DNA of 64,000 bases, taken from a bacterium (GTDB taxonomy: Bacteria; Myxococcota_A; Bradymonadia; UBA7976; UBA1532). The DNA lies in contig JAUHXC010000045.1 in NCBI GenBank assembly GCA_030427205.1, forward strand, positions 1 through 64,000, in the 5' to 3' direction. The notes beneath the pieces were generated by a model that saw only the letters and a list, made by a program, of their open reading frames with translations, did no database searches and was not told the origin of the DNA. Shown here piece after piece: positions 26,112 to 34,571 of this stretch (its first letter is position 1; every line of letters begins with the position of its first letter). The translations under genes and the position numbers were made by a program.

Positions 26112-28523
26112 ATGGCCACCGCACCCGCCACCGAAGAGACCGCCGACGCGACGCGATCGCAGAGCGTCTTTCATCGCGTATTGCGGGCGCGGCGCATAGC
26201 GGTCGCCCGGCGCATCGACCGTCGGCTCGATACGCCTCAGGTCGCCGGGCTCGTCTTCGACCTGCTGGTTCATCTGGCGCTCAACCCCGACGCGGAGGTC
26301 GACTCGACGCTGATCGAGTCGTTCGCCCGGCGCCACCGTCTGAGCCTCGAACAGGCGCGGCTCGCGGTGGCCGACGAGCGCACCCGCCCGCTGCTCGATT
26401 GCCTCGCCGAGCCGGGCGACCCCGCGGCGGTGGATGCGGTCAACGCTTATTTCAGCCGGGGTTTCGCCGAGAAGCTCGGCCCGCTGCGGCCGGCCGACCG
26501 CAAGGCGTTCGCCACCCGCATCGTCGGCCTGCTGCCGGGCATCGAGCGCATCGGGCCCTACGCGCTCACCGACTATCTCGACGAGGTCTGCAGCGAAGAA
26601 GACGCGTTGCGCTTCTGGCAGATCTACGTCGAGCGGGTCGGCTCCGAGGTCAGCAAGCGCACCCGCGAGCCCGACGGGCCGCCCGCGCCGTGGGTGCTCT
26701 CGAACCTGCTCGACATCCACAGCGGCCGTGACGAGGCGCCGGCGCCGAACCGGGCCTGGCTCGCGCTCAAGCGCCACGTCAGCCGGGTGCTCGAGGCCGA
26801 TCGCCACCGCTGGCGCTTCATCCGCGCGCTGGCCGAGAGCTGCAACGACCCGCGGATGCTGCACTACATCTGCACCTCGCCGGCGATGGTCGAAGACACC
26901 GAGCTGCTGCATGTCTTTTTGACCCGGGGCGACAGCCGGCTCGTCTCGTGCGCGCTCTTCGCGCTGCAGATCAACGGCGAGCTCGACGTGGTCGTCGGCC
27001 GGCTGCTGGAGTTCCTGCGCACCCGGCCGCTGCCCGAGATCGGCGAGCGGCTCATCGAGATCTACGCCCAGATCCACCTGCCGGCGCGGCCCTCGCCCAA
27101 CCTGCGCCGGCTCGCGCTCGGCCTGCGCAGCCTCACCGCTCAGCGGGTCATCGACGGGGCGGTCGACAGCTTGATCCACGGCGTGCGCGGCGACGCGCGG
27201 GCGCTGCGGCAATGCCTGCTGCTCGCCGACCTGGCCAGCGACCCGGCGGTGGTCTCGACGGCGCAGGGCAAGCGCCTCATCGAGCGGGTGGTGACGACCT
27301 TCTATCAGGCGTTCACCCCCTCGGGCATCACCCATCCGCTGCACGACGGGGTCTTTCGCAGCGCGGTGCGGCGCGCCATCCGCACGCTGATGGCCGCCGA
27401 GCTGCCGCGCCTGCGCGATCGGCTCGAGAACTTCGGCCTCGAGATCGAAGAGCACGTCGAGCGCTGGTGCCGCGAAGAGACCCCCGAGCCGGCCCGGCGC
27501 ATGCTGCTGGTGCGCTTCGCCGCGGTCTATGCCGAGGTCATCGGCGGGACCTGCCGCATGCTGTTTCAGAAGCCGTCGACCCGCGACATGGGGCGCCTGC
27601 TGTACCAGAGCCTCATCCGGGTCTATCTGGAGCATCGGCCGTCGCTCGACGGGGTGGCGGCGTTCGGGGCCATCGAGCACTCGCTGCCCACGCTCTACCC
27701 CGATCTGGTGCGCGTCGACCCCGACGACGTCGAGCTCGGACGCCTGATCGACGCCGCGCACACCGTGGCCGAGATCGAGCAGGTCTACGGGCCCGGCGAA
27801 GACGAGTTCGGCGCATTGCGCCCGCTGGAGGACGAGGGGCCGATCGGCATCAGCCCGCTGGTGGCGCGCAAGCCCGATCGCGAGAAGCCGCTGAGCGCGC
27901 CGGTGCGCATCCTCGCCCGCCGGCCGAGCGGCGTCGGCTCGGTCTTGCGGGCCTACTTCGGCCTCGACCTGCTCGGCTTCGTCAAGGATCGGGCGCTGTG
28001 GCTGATGGGCATGCGTCGCCACGGCGAACTGCGGCTGACCGATCGCGAGCTGATCATCACCGGGCAGCGCACGATGGGCGGCCGGGTCGTCGAGCGCACC
28101 GGCGACAGCCACGCCCTCGACGACTTGCTGGCGGTGCACGTGCGGCAGCGCATTCGCCTGTTCTACGTCGTGCTCGGCCTGCTCGGGCTCGTCACGGCCG
28201 GCCTCATCGGTGGGCATCTGCTCTTCGTCGGCCTGCGCGGCGGTGATACGACCACCACGCTGCTCGGCGGCGGTCTGGTGACCCTGGGTATCGTCTTCGA
28301 CGCCGCGCTCTCGCGTATCGCCGAGGCCCGCAAGAACGCGGTGATCCTCGAGATCGCCTGCAAGAGCCGGCCGAAGCACTTCACCCTCGAACTCGACGTC
28401 GAGGCGGGGGCCGAGGTGCTCGACGCGTTCATGGCCAACGACGCCGAGCGGCGCGAGCTGATGCTGCTCGAGAAGTGGTCCGAGATGGACGTGCGCTGGG
28501 AGCCGCTCGACGAGCCGGGCTGA
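26112..28523 (+). CDS. Large helical protein with a C-terminal PH-like domain split by a membrane hairpin; unknown
   Basis: 803 aa. No signal peptide. Residues 1-600 are predominantly helical with Leu/Arg/Asp-rich repeats of HEAT type (F-A-L-Q-I-N-G-E-L-D-V, L-M-A-A-E-L-P-R-L-R). The C-terminus (about 630-803) reads L-R-L-T-D-R-E-L-I-I-T, a bacterial PH-like strand pattern, then two transmembrane helices (about 680-730), then H-F-T-L-E-L-D-V. This suggests a PH-like domain into which a membrane hairpin is inserted. I recognise no named family. Ends convergent with the sigma-54 activator 62 bp away. Confidence 0.75.
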   Translation: MATAPATEETADATRSQSVFHRVLRARRIAVARRIDRRLDTPQVAGLVFDLLVHLALNPDAEVDSTLIESFARRHRLSLEQARLAVADERTRPLLDCLAEPGDPAAVDAVNAYFSRGFAEKLGPLRPADRKAFATRIVGLLPGIERIGPYALTDYLDEVCSEEDALRFWQIYVERVGSEVSKRTREPDGPPAPWVLSNLLDIHSGRDEAPAPNRAWLALKRHVSRVLEADRHRWRFIRALAESCNDPRMLHYICTSPAMVEDTELLHVFLTRGDSRLVSCALFALQINGELDVVVGRLLEFLRTRPLPEIGERLIEIYAQIHLPARPSPNLRRLALGLRSLTAQRVIDGAVDSLIHGVRGDARALRQCLLLADLASDPAVVSTAQGKRLIERVVTTFYQAFTPSGITHPLHDGVFRSAVRRAIRTLMAAELPRLRDRLENFGLEIEEHVERWCREETPEPARRMLLVRFAAVYAEVIGGTCRMLFQKPSTRDMGRLLYQSLIRVYLEHRPSLDGVAAFGAIEHSLPTLYPDLVRVDPDDVELGRLIDAAHTVAEIEQVYGPGEDEFGALRPLEDEGPIGISPLVARKPDREKPLSAPVRILARRPSGVGSVLRAYFGLDLLGFVKDRALWLMGMRRHGELRLTDRELIITGQRTMGGRVVERTGDSHALDDLLAVHVRQRIRLFYVVLGLLGLVTAGLIGGHLLFVGLRGGDTTTTLLGGGLVTLGIVFDAALSRIAEARKNAVILEIACKSRPKHFTLELDVEAGAEVLDAFMANDAERRELMLLEKWSEMDVRWEPLDEPG

Positions 28524-28585
28524 CGCCGCACGGCGCCCCGTGATCGGCCCGAATCGGCTTCGACCCGCGCGCATGACGACCCCGC

Positions 28586-29563
28586 TCAAGTCGCGCCGCC
28601 CATCGCCAGATAGCGATACACCGTCGTCGGGCTGACCTCGAGCGCCCGAGCCGCCGCGCGCACGTTGCCTTCACAGCGGCCCACCGCCGAGCGCACATAG
28701 CGGGCGAGCTGGGTATCGAGCGGCAGCAGCGGGTCGATGCTGGCCTCGGCCTCGCGCGCCGCGGTCGGCGGGCGATCGAACCGCAGCGCGTCGGCGGCGA
28801 GGGGACCCACCGGAAACTCGGCCGCGGCCCGCACCAGCACGTTGCGCAGCTCGCGCACATTGCCCGGCCACGGGTGATGCCGCAGCCGCCGCCAGCCGTC
28901 GTCGGTGAGCCGGCGCGCCGCGTCGGGCACCAGCGCCCGGGCCAGCGGCCGCAGATCGTCGAGCCGCCGTCGCAGGGGCGGCAGATCGACCCCCAGAATG
29001 GCCAGCCGATGAAACAGGTCGGCCCGGAAGCGCCCGGCGGCGACCATCTCGGCCAGATCGCGGTGGGTCGCCGAGATCACCCGCACATCGACCGCGCGGG
29101 CCCGATCGCCGCCCACCGGCCGCACCTCGCCGGTCTCGAGCACCCGCAGCAGCACCGCTTGGGCCGAGAGCGGCAGCTCACCGAGCTCGTCGAGGAAGAG
29201 CGTGCCGCCGTCGGCGGCCACGAAGAGGCCGTCGCGGCGGCGGGCGCCGGTATAGCCGCCGGGCAGGCTGCCGAAGAGCTCCGCCTCGACCAACTCGCCG
29301 GGGAAGGCGCCGCAGTTGACGGCGACGAACGCCCGGTGGCGGCGCCTCGACGCCCGATGCAGCGCGCGGGCGGTGAGCTCCTTGCCGGCGCCGGTCTCGC
29401 CGCGCAGCAGCACCGGCGCGTCGGCGGCGCCGAAGCGGCCGATGGACCGCTTGAGGCGGCGCATGGGTGGGCTGTCGCCGATGAGCTGGTCGCAGGGGCC
29501 TTCGCGGCGGGGGTCTGCGCGGTGGGCGGTGAGGGGACGAGCGGTGTCGCGGCGGGCGGTCAT
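28586..29563 (-). CDS. Sigma-54-dependent transcription activator without a receiver domain
   Basis: 325 aa from ATG 29563, chosen because AGGAGA lies 7 bases upstream; an upstream ATG at 29614 lacks a site. AAA+ domain: Walker A G-E-T-G-A-G-K-E, Walker B G-G-T-L-F-L-D-E-L, arginine-finger region R-F-R-A-D-L-F-H-R-L. The sigma-54-contact loop reads G-G-Y-T-G-A rather than G-A-F-T-G-A. C-terminal Fis-type HTH (N-V-R-A-A-A-R-A-L-E-V-S-P-T-T-V-Y). There is only a short basic N-terminus, so no phosphoreceiver, GAF or FHA sensor; control may be by expression or a partner. Divergent from the NrdG-like gene. Confidence 0.9.
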   Translation of the reverse strand: MTARRDTARPLTAHRADPRREGPCDQLIGDSPPMRRLKRSIGRFGAADAPVLLRGETGAGKELTARALHRASRRRHRAFVAVNCGAFPGELVEAELFGSLPGGYTGARRRDGLFVAADGGTLFLDELGELPLSAQAVLLRVLETGEVRPVGGDRARAVDVRVISATHRDLAEMVAAGRFRADLFHRLAILGVDLPPLRRRLDDLRPLARALVPDAARRLTDDGWRRLRHHPWPGNVRELRNVLVRAAAEFPVGPLAADALRFDRPPTAAREAEASIDPLLPLDTQLARYVRSAVGRCEGNVRAAARALEVSPTTVYRYLAMGGAT

Positions 29564-29748
29564 GTCGAGTCTCCTGGAATGATCGGTCTGCACCGAGGGC
29601 TTCGCAGGGTTCATCGATCAGAGCGCGGCCGTGTTGCGCACTTTTTTCGATTTCTTGTCCGAGTCCCGCCGACGGGAGCGCCCGCCGCCCGGATCACTGT
29701 CCCGCTTGCAGTCCCGCTCGACCGCCCGCGGCTGCTACCCTGCGGACG

Positions 29749-30375
29749 ATGAGCGACGAGAACCCCAGCGAGATGCCTCAGCGGCCCGGCCTGCGGCTGG
29801 CCGGCTTCACCACCGGCTCACGGGTCAATGGCCCCGGCCGCCGCATCGTGCTGTGGGCCCGCGGCTGCGATCTGGCCTGCCCCGGCTGCTTCAACCCCCA
29901 TACCTGGGCGCCGGACGGCCCGACGGAGCCGCTCGACGCGCTGGTCGCGCGCATCGTCGACGCCCGCGCCGGACACGACGGGGTCACCTTCAGCGGCGGC
30001 GAGCCCTTCCAGCAGGCCCCGGCCCTGGCCGAGATCGCCCGCCGCGTCGCCGCCGCCTGGCCCGAGGGCCGCTTCATGGCCTTCACCGGCTATCGACTCG
30101 AGACGCTGCGCAGCGCCGACGCGCCGCCCGGCAGCGCGGCGCTCCTGCGGCAGCTCGACTGGCTGGTCGACGGCCCCTACGACCCCCGCCGCCCGAGCCG
30201 GCGCCGTTGGCGGGCGTCCGCCGGACAGCGGCTGTGGGTGGTGGGCCGGCCCCTGCCGAGCGACGCCTTCGCCGGTGATCCGATCGACGCCGAGCTGCAC
30301 GTATCGCCCGAAGGCGACGTCTTGTTGAGCGGCTTCCCCGATGCCCGGCTGCGGCGCGCGGTGCGCCGGCTCTGA
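29749..30375 (+). CDS. NrdG-like radical SAM activating enzyme
   Basis: 208 aa. Radical-SAM cluster motif C-x3-C-x2-C at C40, C44 and C47 (C-D-L-A-C-P-G-C), preceded by the N-G-P-G-x-R motif typical of small glycyl-radical activases, then the S-G-G-E-P-F SAM-binding motif. Length fits anaerobic ribonucleotide-reductase activase NrdG. No nrdD or other glycyl-radical enzyme gene lies nearby, so the substrate is uncertain. Divergent from the sigma-54 activator, with 185 bp between; whether the activator controls it is unknown. Confidence 0.8.
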   Translation: MSDENPSEMPQRPGLRLAGFTTGSRVNGPGRRIVLWARGCDLACPGCFNPHTWAPDGPTEPLDALVARIVDARAGHDGVTFSGGEPFQQAPALAEIARRVAAAWPEGRFMAFTGYRLETLRSADAPPGSAALLRQLDWLVDGPYDPRRPSRRRWRASAGQRLWVVGRPLPSDAFAGDPIDAELHVSPEGDVLLSGFPDARLRRAVRRL

Positions 30376-30404
30376 CCGGCTGCCCACGTCCGGACAGCGG
30401 ATTC

Positions 30405-30448
30405 GCACGATAATCCGGCCGCAATGCATCACGTCGGGGTTATCGTGC
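30405..30448. terminator. Inverted repeat between convergent genes, candidate bidirectional terminator
   Basis: GCACGATAA (30405-30413) and TTATCGTGC (30440-30448) are perfect 9-base complements 26 bases apart, in the 81-bp gap between the convergent NrdG-like and beta-helix genes. There is no long T-run, so intrinsic termination is uncertain. The long loop would also allow a protein-binding site. Confidence 0.35.
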
Positions 30449-30456
30449 CGGTTCGC

Positions 30457-32376
30457 CTACGGGTCGCAGGCGGCGCGATCGCCGAGCGCGTTGCCCCGGA
30501 AGCTGTTCGCCTCGGGCTCCTCGACCATCGCGCCGCAGCTCGCGTCGAGGCCGTAGCCCCGATTGTCGAACAGCTCGCTGGCGCCCACCGCGCCGGTCGT
30601 GGCCGGGTCGAAGGCCACCCCGCTGCCCGCGTTCTCCCACGCCTGGCCGCCCTGCACCACGAGCCGGCCGCCGGCGGTGGCGTAGAAGCCGTGCCCCAGC
30701 GCGACGTCGAGCGAGATCGTCGTGCGCAGCGCCATGCTGTCGGTGATCTGCAGCTCGCCGGCGACGACCAGCGCGCCCGCGCCGCCGTTGCCTTCGAGCA
30801 GCAGCATCGACCCCTCGACGGGCGTCGGCGGCTCGAGCACCACCAGGCCGGGATCGACGTTGCCCGACAGCGCGCCACCGCGTACGAAGCCCGCCGCCTG
30901 CTCGAACAAGACCCCGGCGCCGGCGTTGTCGAGGCTGGTGATCCCGGTCAGCTCGGCGCGCGTGCGGAACAGATGCACCCCCTCGGCGAGCCCGCCGTCG
31001 CCGACCGTCGTGCCCTGCACCACCAGCGACTGCAAGACGACCTCGCCGCCGCCGCCGAAGACCGCCACGCCCGAGCCGACGCACGCCTCGAACGTGCCGT
31101 CGCGCACCGCCACCCGCTCGATCGGATCGGTGATCTGCAGGCAGACGTCCCCCGCCTGGAAGACGACCACGCCATCGAGCTCGACGGACGACCGGCTGAG
31201 GGTGATGCCCCGCGCGCGGGCCGCCTGGACGACGAGCCCGTCGGCCACCAGCCGCGCCCCATCGCACAAGACACCGGCCCGCGCGGCGCCGTTGATCGAG
31301 ACGTTGGTCAGCTCGGCGGCGCCGTCGTCGAGCACCGCGAGGCCCACATTGCCCGGGTTCACCACCGTCAGGCCGCTGCCCGTGGCGCGACCGCCCTGGA
31401 TGGACAGGCCGTCGGTGGCCGGCTCGCGCACGACGCAGCCCTGCAGATCGAGCGTGCCCTGCGGATCGACGCGCACGCCGCGATCGCTCTCGGTGATCCT
31501 CACGTCCTCGACCCGGACCATGCCGCCCATCACCCGCACGCCGGCGCCGGTGCCGCCGGGCTCCGCCGCGCCGCGGATCAGCCCGCCGCGCACGATCGCC
31601 TCGCCGTCGAGCACCCGCACGCCCACGGCGACGCCGTCGATCAGCGGCGTATCGAGCACCGCCTCGCCGCCCTCCACCCGCACGCCGTCCCCGTCGGCGG
31701 AGATCCCGACGGTGTCCAGCCGGAGCTGTCCGGACGAGACCACCGCGGCCGAGTCGATGCCTTGCAGAGCCCCGCCGCGCACATCCACCGCCGCGTCGAC
31801 CCCGACCTGCAGCGCCGGCGAGCCGACCGCCGACAGATCGCGCCCTTCGAGCGCGCCGTCGACCCGAATGACGAGCGATACGGCGCCGCTCACCCGCACC
31901 TCGTCGATGGTCGCCCGGCCCTCGGCGGTGATGTGCAGCGGCGGATCGCCGCCGTCGATCGTCATCGCGCCCAGCGTCACCGAGCGGTCGACCACCATTG
32001 GCCCCTCGACGGTGGTCACCCTCGAGCCGCTGCCGAGCAGCTCGACGCCCGCCGGCGGCAGCGGCGGCGTGGGGTGCCGGCCGGGCAGCAAGATGACCAG
32101 ATCACCCGGTCGGGCCACCGCGTAGGCGTCGTCCGGGCGGGCGAACGGGGCGCGCTGCGAGCCGTCACCGCCCGCGGCGTCGTGGGCGACGAACCAGATC
32201 CGGGCGGCCGGCGCCATGTCGGGGGTGAGCATGTCCGGCGCGGCGACGTCGGGCAGCGGCGCCATGTCGATCGGCGGCGGCTGGCGCGCCGGCTCGTCGT
32301 CGCAGCCGAGCCCCCCGACGGCGAGCAGAACCAGCGCGGCGGGCAGGCCGCGACGTCCGCGTCGAGGGCCGGTCAT
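30457..32376 (-). CDS. Right-handed parallel beta-helix lipoprotein
   Basis: 639 aa. Lipobox G-L-G-C followed by a P/D/M-rich linker (P-P-I-D-M-A-P-L-P). From residue about 60 (I-W-F-V-A-H-D-A-A-G-G-D-G-S) the protein is a long series of 20-25-residue rungs with V-x-V-x-G-G-x and G-V-x-V-x-x-G patterns, typical of pectate-lyase-like beta-helices of the DUF1565 or parallel-beta-helix-repeat type. No catalytic triad is evident, so it may bind or present carbohydrate rather than cleave it. Its ATG overlaps the stop of the upstream TIG-domain gene (ATGA), so the two are translationally coupled. Confidence 0.85.
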   Translation of the reverse strand: MTGPRRGRRGLPAALVLLAVGGLGCDDEPARQPPPIDMAPLPDVAAPDMLTPDMAPAARIWFVAHDAAGGDGSQRAPFARPDDAYAVARPGDLVILLPGRHPTPPLPPAGVELLGSGSRVTTVEGPMVVDRSVTLGAMTIDGGDPPLHITAEGRATIDEVRVSGAVSLVIRVDGALEGRDLSAVGSPALQVGVDAAVDVRGGALQGIDSAAVVSSGQLRLDTVGISADGDGVRVEGGEAVLDTPLIDGVAVGVRVLDGEAIVRGGLIRGAAEPGGTGAGVRVMGGMVRVEDVRITESDRGVRVDPQGTLDLQGCVVREPATDGLSIQGGRATGSGLTVVNPGNVGLAVLDDGAAELTNVSINGAARAGVLCDGARLVADGLVVQAARARGITLSRSSVELDGVVVFQAGDVCLQITDPIERVAVRDGTFEACVGSGVAVFGGGGEVVLQSLVVQGTTVGDGGLAEGVHLFRTRAELTGITSLDNAGAGVLFEQAAGFVRGGALSGNVDPGLVVLEPPTPVEGSMLLLEGNGGAGALVVAGELQITDSMALRTTISLDVALGHGFYATAGGRLVVQGGQAWENAGSGVAFDPATTGAVGASELFDNRGYGLDASCGAMVEEPEANSFRGNALGDRAACDP

Positions 32377-33920
32377 CGCCGCCGCCGGGACACCGCGATC
32401 AAGCCCAGGGCGACCCAGGCCCAGCCGCCGAGCGGCGCCGACGAGCTGAACGATCGACAGCCGCTCGGCACCCCGCGCCCGCCGATCACCGTCAGCGCCT
32501 GCTCCAGCCGGGCCAGCTCTTCGCCCCGCACGGCCACCAGATCGTAGGTCCCCGCCGCCAGCGGGACGCGCAGGGTCACCCGGGCCGAGCGGCCGTCGTC
32601 GGCGACCACCGCGTCTTCGAGCGGCGCGCCGCCGACGGTGAACTCGACCGCGCCGTCGAAGCCCGCGCCGAAGACCGTCAGCTCGGCGGGCGACCCCGCG
32701 CGGATGTCCGGCGGATCGACATCGGTCAGGGCCAGCGGCTCGGGGCCATCGCCCAGCACGGTGAACGCGGCGGGCAGCACGGCGAGCTGGCCGTCCGCCC
32801 GCTCGAGGCGCAGATCGTACGCGCCCGGCGCCAGGCCCGCCGGCACGAGCCCGACGAGCGTCGATCCCGAGAGCGCCTCGGCTTCGAGCAGCCGCGCGTC
32901 GCCCACCTCGGCCCGGACGATGCCCCCGCCGTCGAGGAAGCCGCGGCCGTTGATCACGACCTCGGTATTGACCGCCGATCCGCCGCGATCGGGGGTGATG
33001 CGCACCAACTCGAGCGGATCGCCGCCGGGTCCCGCGCCGCGATCGCGCTGGGCGAGGCCGCGATCACGGCGCACCGCCGCGTCGTCGCCGACCACGCCGC
33101 CGCCTGCGTCGGGCGCGGGTGCCATGTCGCGCGCCACGTCGGGCTCGAGCGCCATGTCGGGATCGGGCGCGGCATCCGGCACATCGACGCCCGCGTCGAG
33201 ATCCATCGGCGGATCGGGCCCGCCGTCGACGCCGAGGTCGTCCTGGCCCAGACCCAGATCGAAGACCTCGTCCGGCCCCGCATCGGGCGGCAGCGCGCCC
33301 GGCTCGGGGCACTGCTCGTCGGGGTGCACGATCTCGGTGCGCAGGATCCAATCGCCGGTCGGCGCCGGCGGCGAGCCGTCGGGGTTCATGCCCTCGGTGA
33401 ACCCGCGGAAGGTCTGCCCGTTGCGCAGAAAGACCCGGATGTAGTTGCGCTCGGGGGTGATGCCGTCGCCGTCGGTGGCGATGTTGGGCGAGCGCTCGTT
33501 GCCGACCACCCGCATCTGCACCCGCAGCTGGCGCACATCGGTGACGATGTCCTCCGCGGCGAGGTCGATCGAGCCCAGCTGGTTCTGGCTGCCGAACACC
33601 TGATAGGCGTCCTGATCGCTCTGCCAGATGAGGTTCTCGCCCGCGCCGAGCTCGGCGCCGTCCGGGCCGGCGAGGCCGATGCGCAGCGTGTAGATGTTGA
33701 AGTTGTCCGGCCCGACGAAGGGGATGATCCGGCAGATGCGGTAGACCGGGTGGTCGTCGGGCACGGTGTAGACCGAGGCGAACGACTCCTCCTGGCCGAT
33801 GCGGGTGTAGAAGGCGACGCCGTCGCCCGCTTCGAAGCTGTCGTTGCGCAGCAGCTCGTACGCCGCCGCAGGTCCGGCGCTCAGCGCGATCAACGCACCC
33901 ACCAACAAGACTCGGATCAT
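32373..33920 (-). CDS. Exported protein with two IPT/TIG domains and a MYXO-CTERM-like tail
   Basis: 515 aa from ATG 33920 (GGGAGG upstream). Signal peptide ending A-A-A-Y without a lipobox. Residues about 20-170 form a beta-sandwich-like domain; then a long P/D/M linker; then two IPT/TIG Ig-like domains (about 295-380, I-T-P-D-R-G-G-S-A-V-N-T; about 385-465, V-D-P-P-D-I-R-A-G-S-P-A). The end is Cys, a Ser run, a hydrophobic helix and four Arg, the layout of the MYXO-CTERM sorting signal (Cys, membrane segment, basic tail), so it is probably processed and surface-anchored. Overlaps the beta-helix gene downstream. Confidence 0.85.
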   Translation of the reverse strand: MIRVLLVGALIALSAGPAAAYELLRNDSFEAGDGVAFYTRIGQEESFASVYTVPDDHPVYRICRIIPFVGPDNFNIYTLRIGLAGPDGAELGAGENLIWQSDQDAYQVFGSQNQLGSIDLAAEDIVTDVRQLRVQMRVVGNERSPNIATDGDGITPERNYIRVFLRNGQTFRGFTEGMNPDGSPPAPTGDWILRTEIVHPDEQCPEPGALPPDAGPDEVFDLGLGQDDLGVDGGPDPPMDLDAGVDVPDAAPDPDMALEPDVARDMAPAPDAGGGVVGDDAAVRRDRGLAQRDRGAGPGGDPLELVRITPDRGGSAVNTEVVINGRGFLDGGGIVRAEVGDARLLEAEALSGSTLVGLVPAGLAPGAYDLRLERADGQLAVLPAAFTVLGDGPEPLALTDVDPPDIRAGSPAELTVFGAGFDGAVEFTVGGAPLEDAVVADDGRSARVTLRVPLAAGTYDLVAVRGEELARLEQALTVIGGRGVPSGCRSFSSSAPLGGWAWVALGLIAVSRRRR

Positions 33921-33975
33921 CACGGCCTCCCCCCAGGGACAGCCCGAGTGTCCCACCGCGGCCGGTGTGGAGCAA

Positions 33976-34290
33976 TCAGAGCCCGTGGCAGCGCCCGCAC
34001 AGCGGCCCGGTATGGCAGGTGGCGCAGCGGTCGGCGTCGAGGCGGGCGGCGATCCCGTGCGGGGCGCCGACGAAGCCGGGTCGATGATCGGCCGGCGGCC
34101 GCGCGCGGTGGCAGCGCACGCAGGCATCGACGCCGTGGCAGTCGTCGCAGCCGGTCAGCGCCCGGTGCTCGTCGACGAAGGCCGGGGTATGGTCCGCCGG
34201 CGCGGCAGGCGGCGTCGGCGTCGTCTGGCCGCATCCGGCGAGGGCTGCGAGCAGGAGCGTGGGCAACGCGCCGATGAGCACCGTCTGCAT
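33976..34290 (-). CDS. Small tetraheme c-type cytochrome lipoprotein
   Basis: 104 aa. Lipobox L-A-G-C after a short signal. Four CxxCH motifs in about 50 residues: C-D-D-C-H, C-V-R-C-H, C-A-T-C-H and C-G-R-C-H, arranged as two pairs (the second motif follows the first after about 5 residues). Extra His residues (D-H-T-P, D-H-R-P) can serve as distal ligands. Probably an outer- or inner-membrane-tethered electron carrier, possibly serving a larger multiheme protein such as the one at 8707. First gene of the minus-strand run 30457-34290, with 55 bp before the TIG-domain gene. Confidence 0.88.
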   Translation of the reverse strand: MQTVLIGALPTLLLAALAGCGQTTPTPPAAPADHTPAFVDEHRALTGCDDCHGVDACVRCHRARPPADHRPGFVGAPHGIAARLDADRCATCHTGPLCGRCHGL

Positions 34291-34336
34291 GGCGGCACGA
34301 TATCACAGCGGTGCTCGCATCCGTTGATGCCCGATA

Positions 34337-34362
34337 GCTTGCCCGCGGCGCCGATGGCGGCG
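34337..34362. repeat. Copy A of a short dispersed element
   Basis: GCTTGCCCG followed closely by CGCCGATGGCGGCGTT recurs at 40603-40630 between tRNA genes. Both copies are intergenic and are followed by CTCG-rich sequence containing CGCCTTGCC. I see no gene in the surrounding gap 34291-34571. Confidence 0.4.
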
Positions 34363-34571
34363 TTCTCGATACTCGCCGATGCCCGGCATCGCCTGCGTTC
34401 TCGGCCTTGCCTCGACGCCGCGTTCTGCGCTCTCGGGGTCAACGGATACGAGCCCCGCTGTCAGACCCATCCGCGCGCGGGGGCCTCCCCGATTGCATGG
34501 GTCAGGGCATATCGAATATTTCCGATGGTAGTGGACTGCCGGCGACAGGCCGGTCCGGAGGGGAAGAGGCG

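Noticed and set aside
16687..28589. Minus-strand open frames of about 1960 and 2000 codons
   Set aside because: They run antisense to a dozen well-supported genes including recO, mgtE and LolC/E; low-complexity shadow translations.
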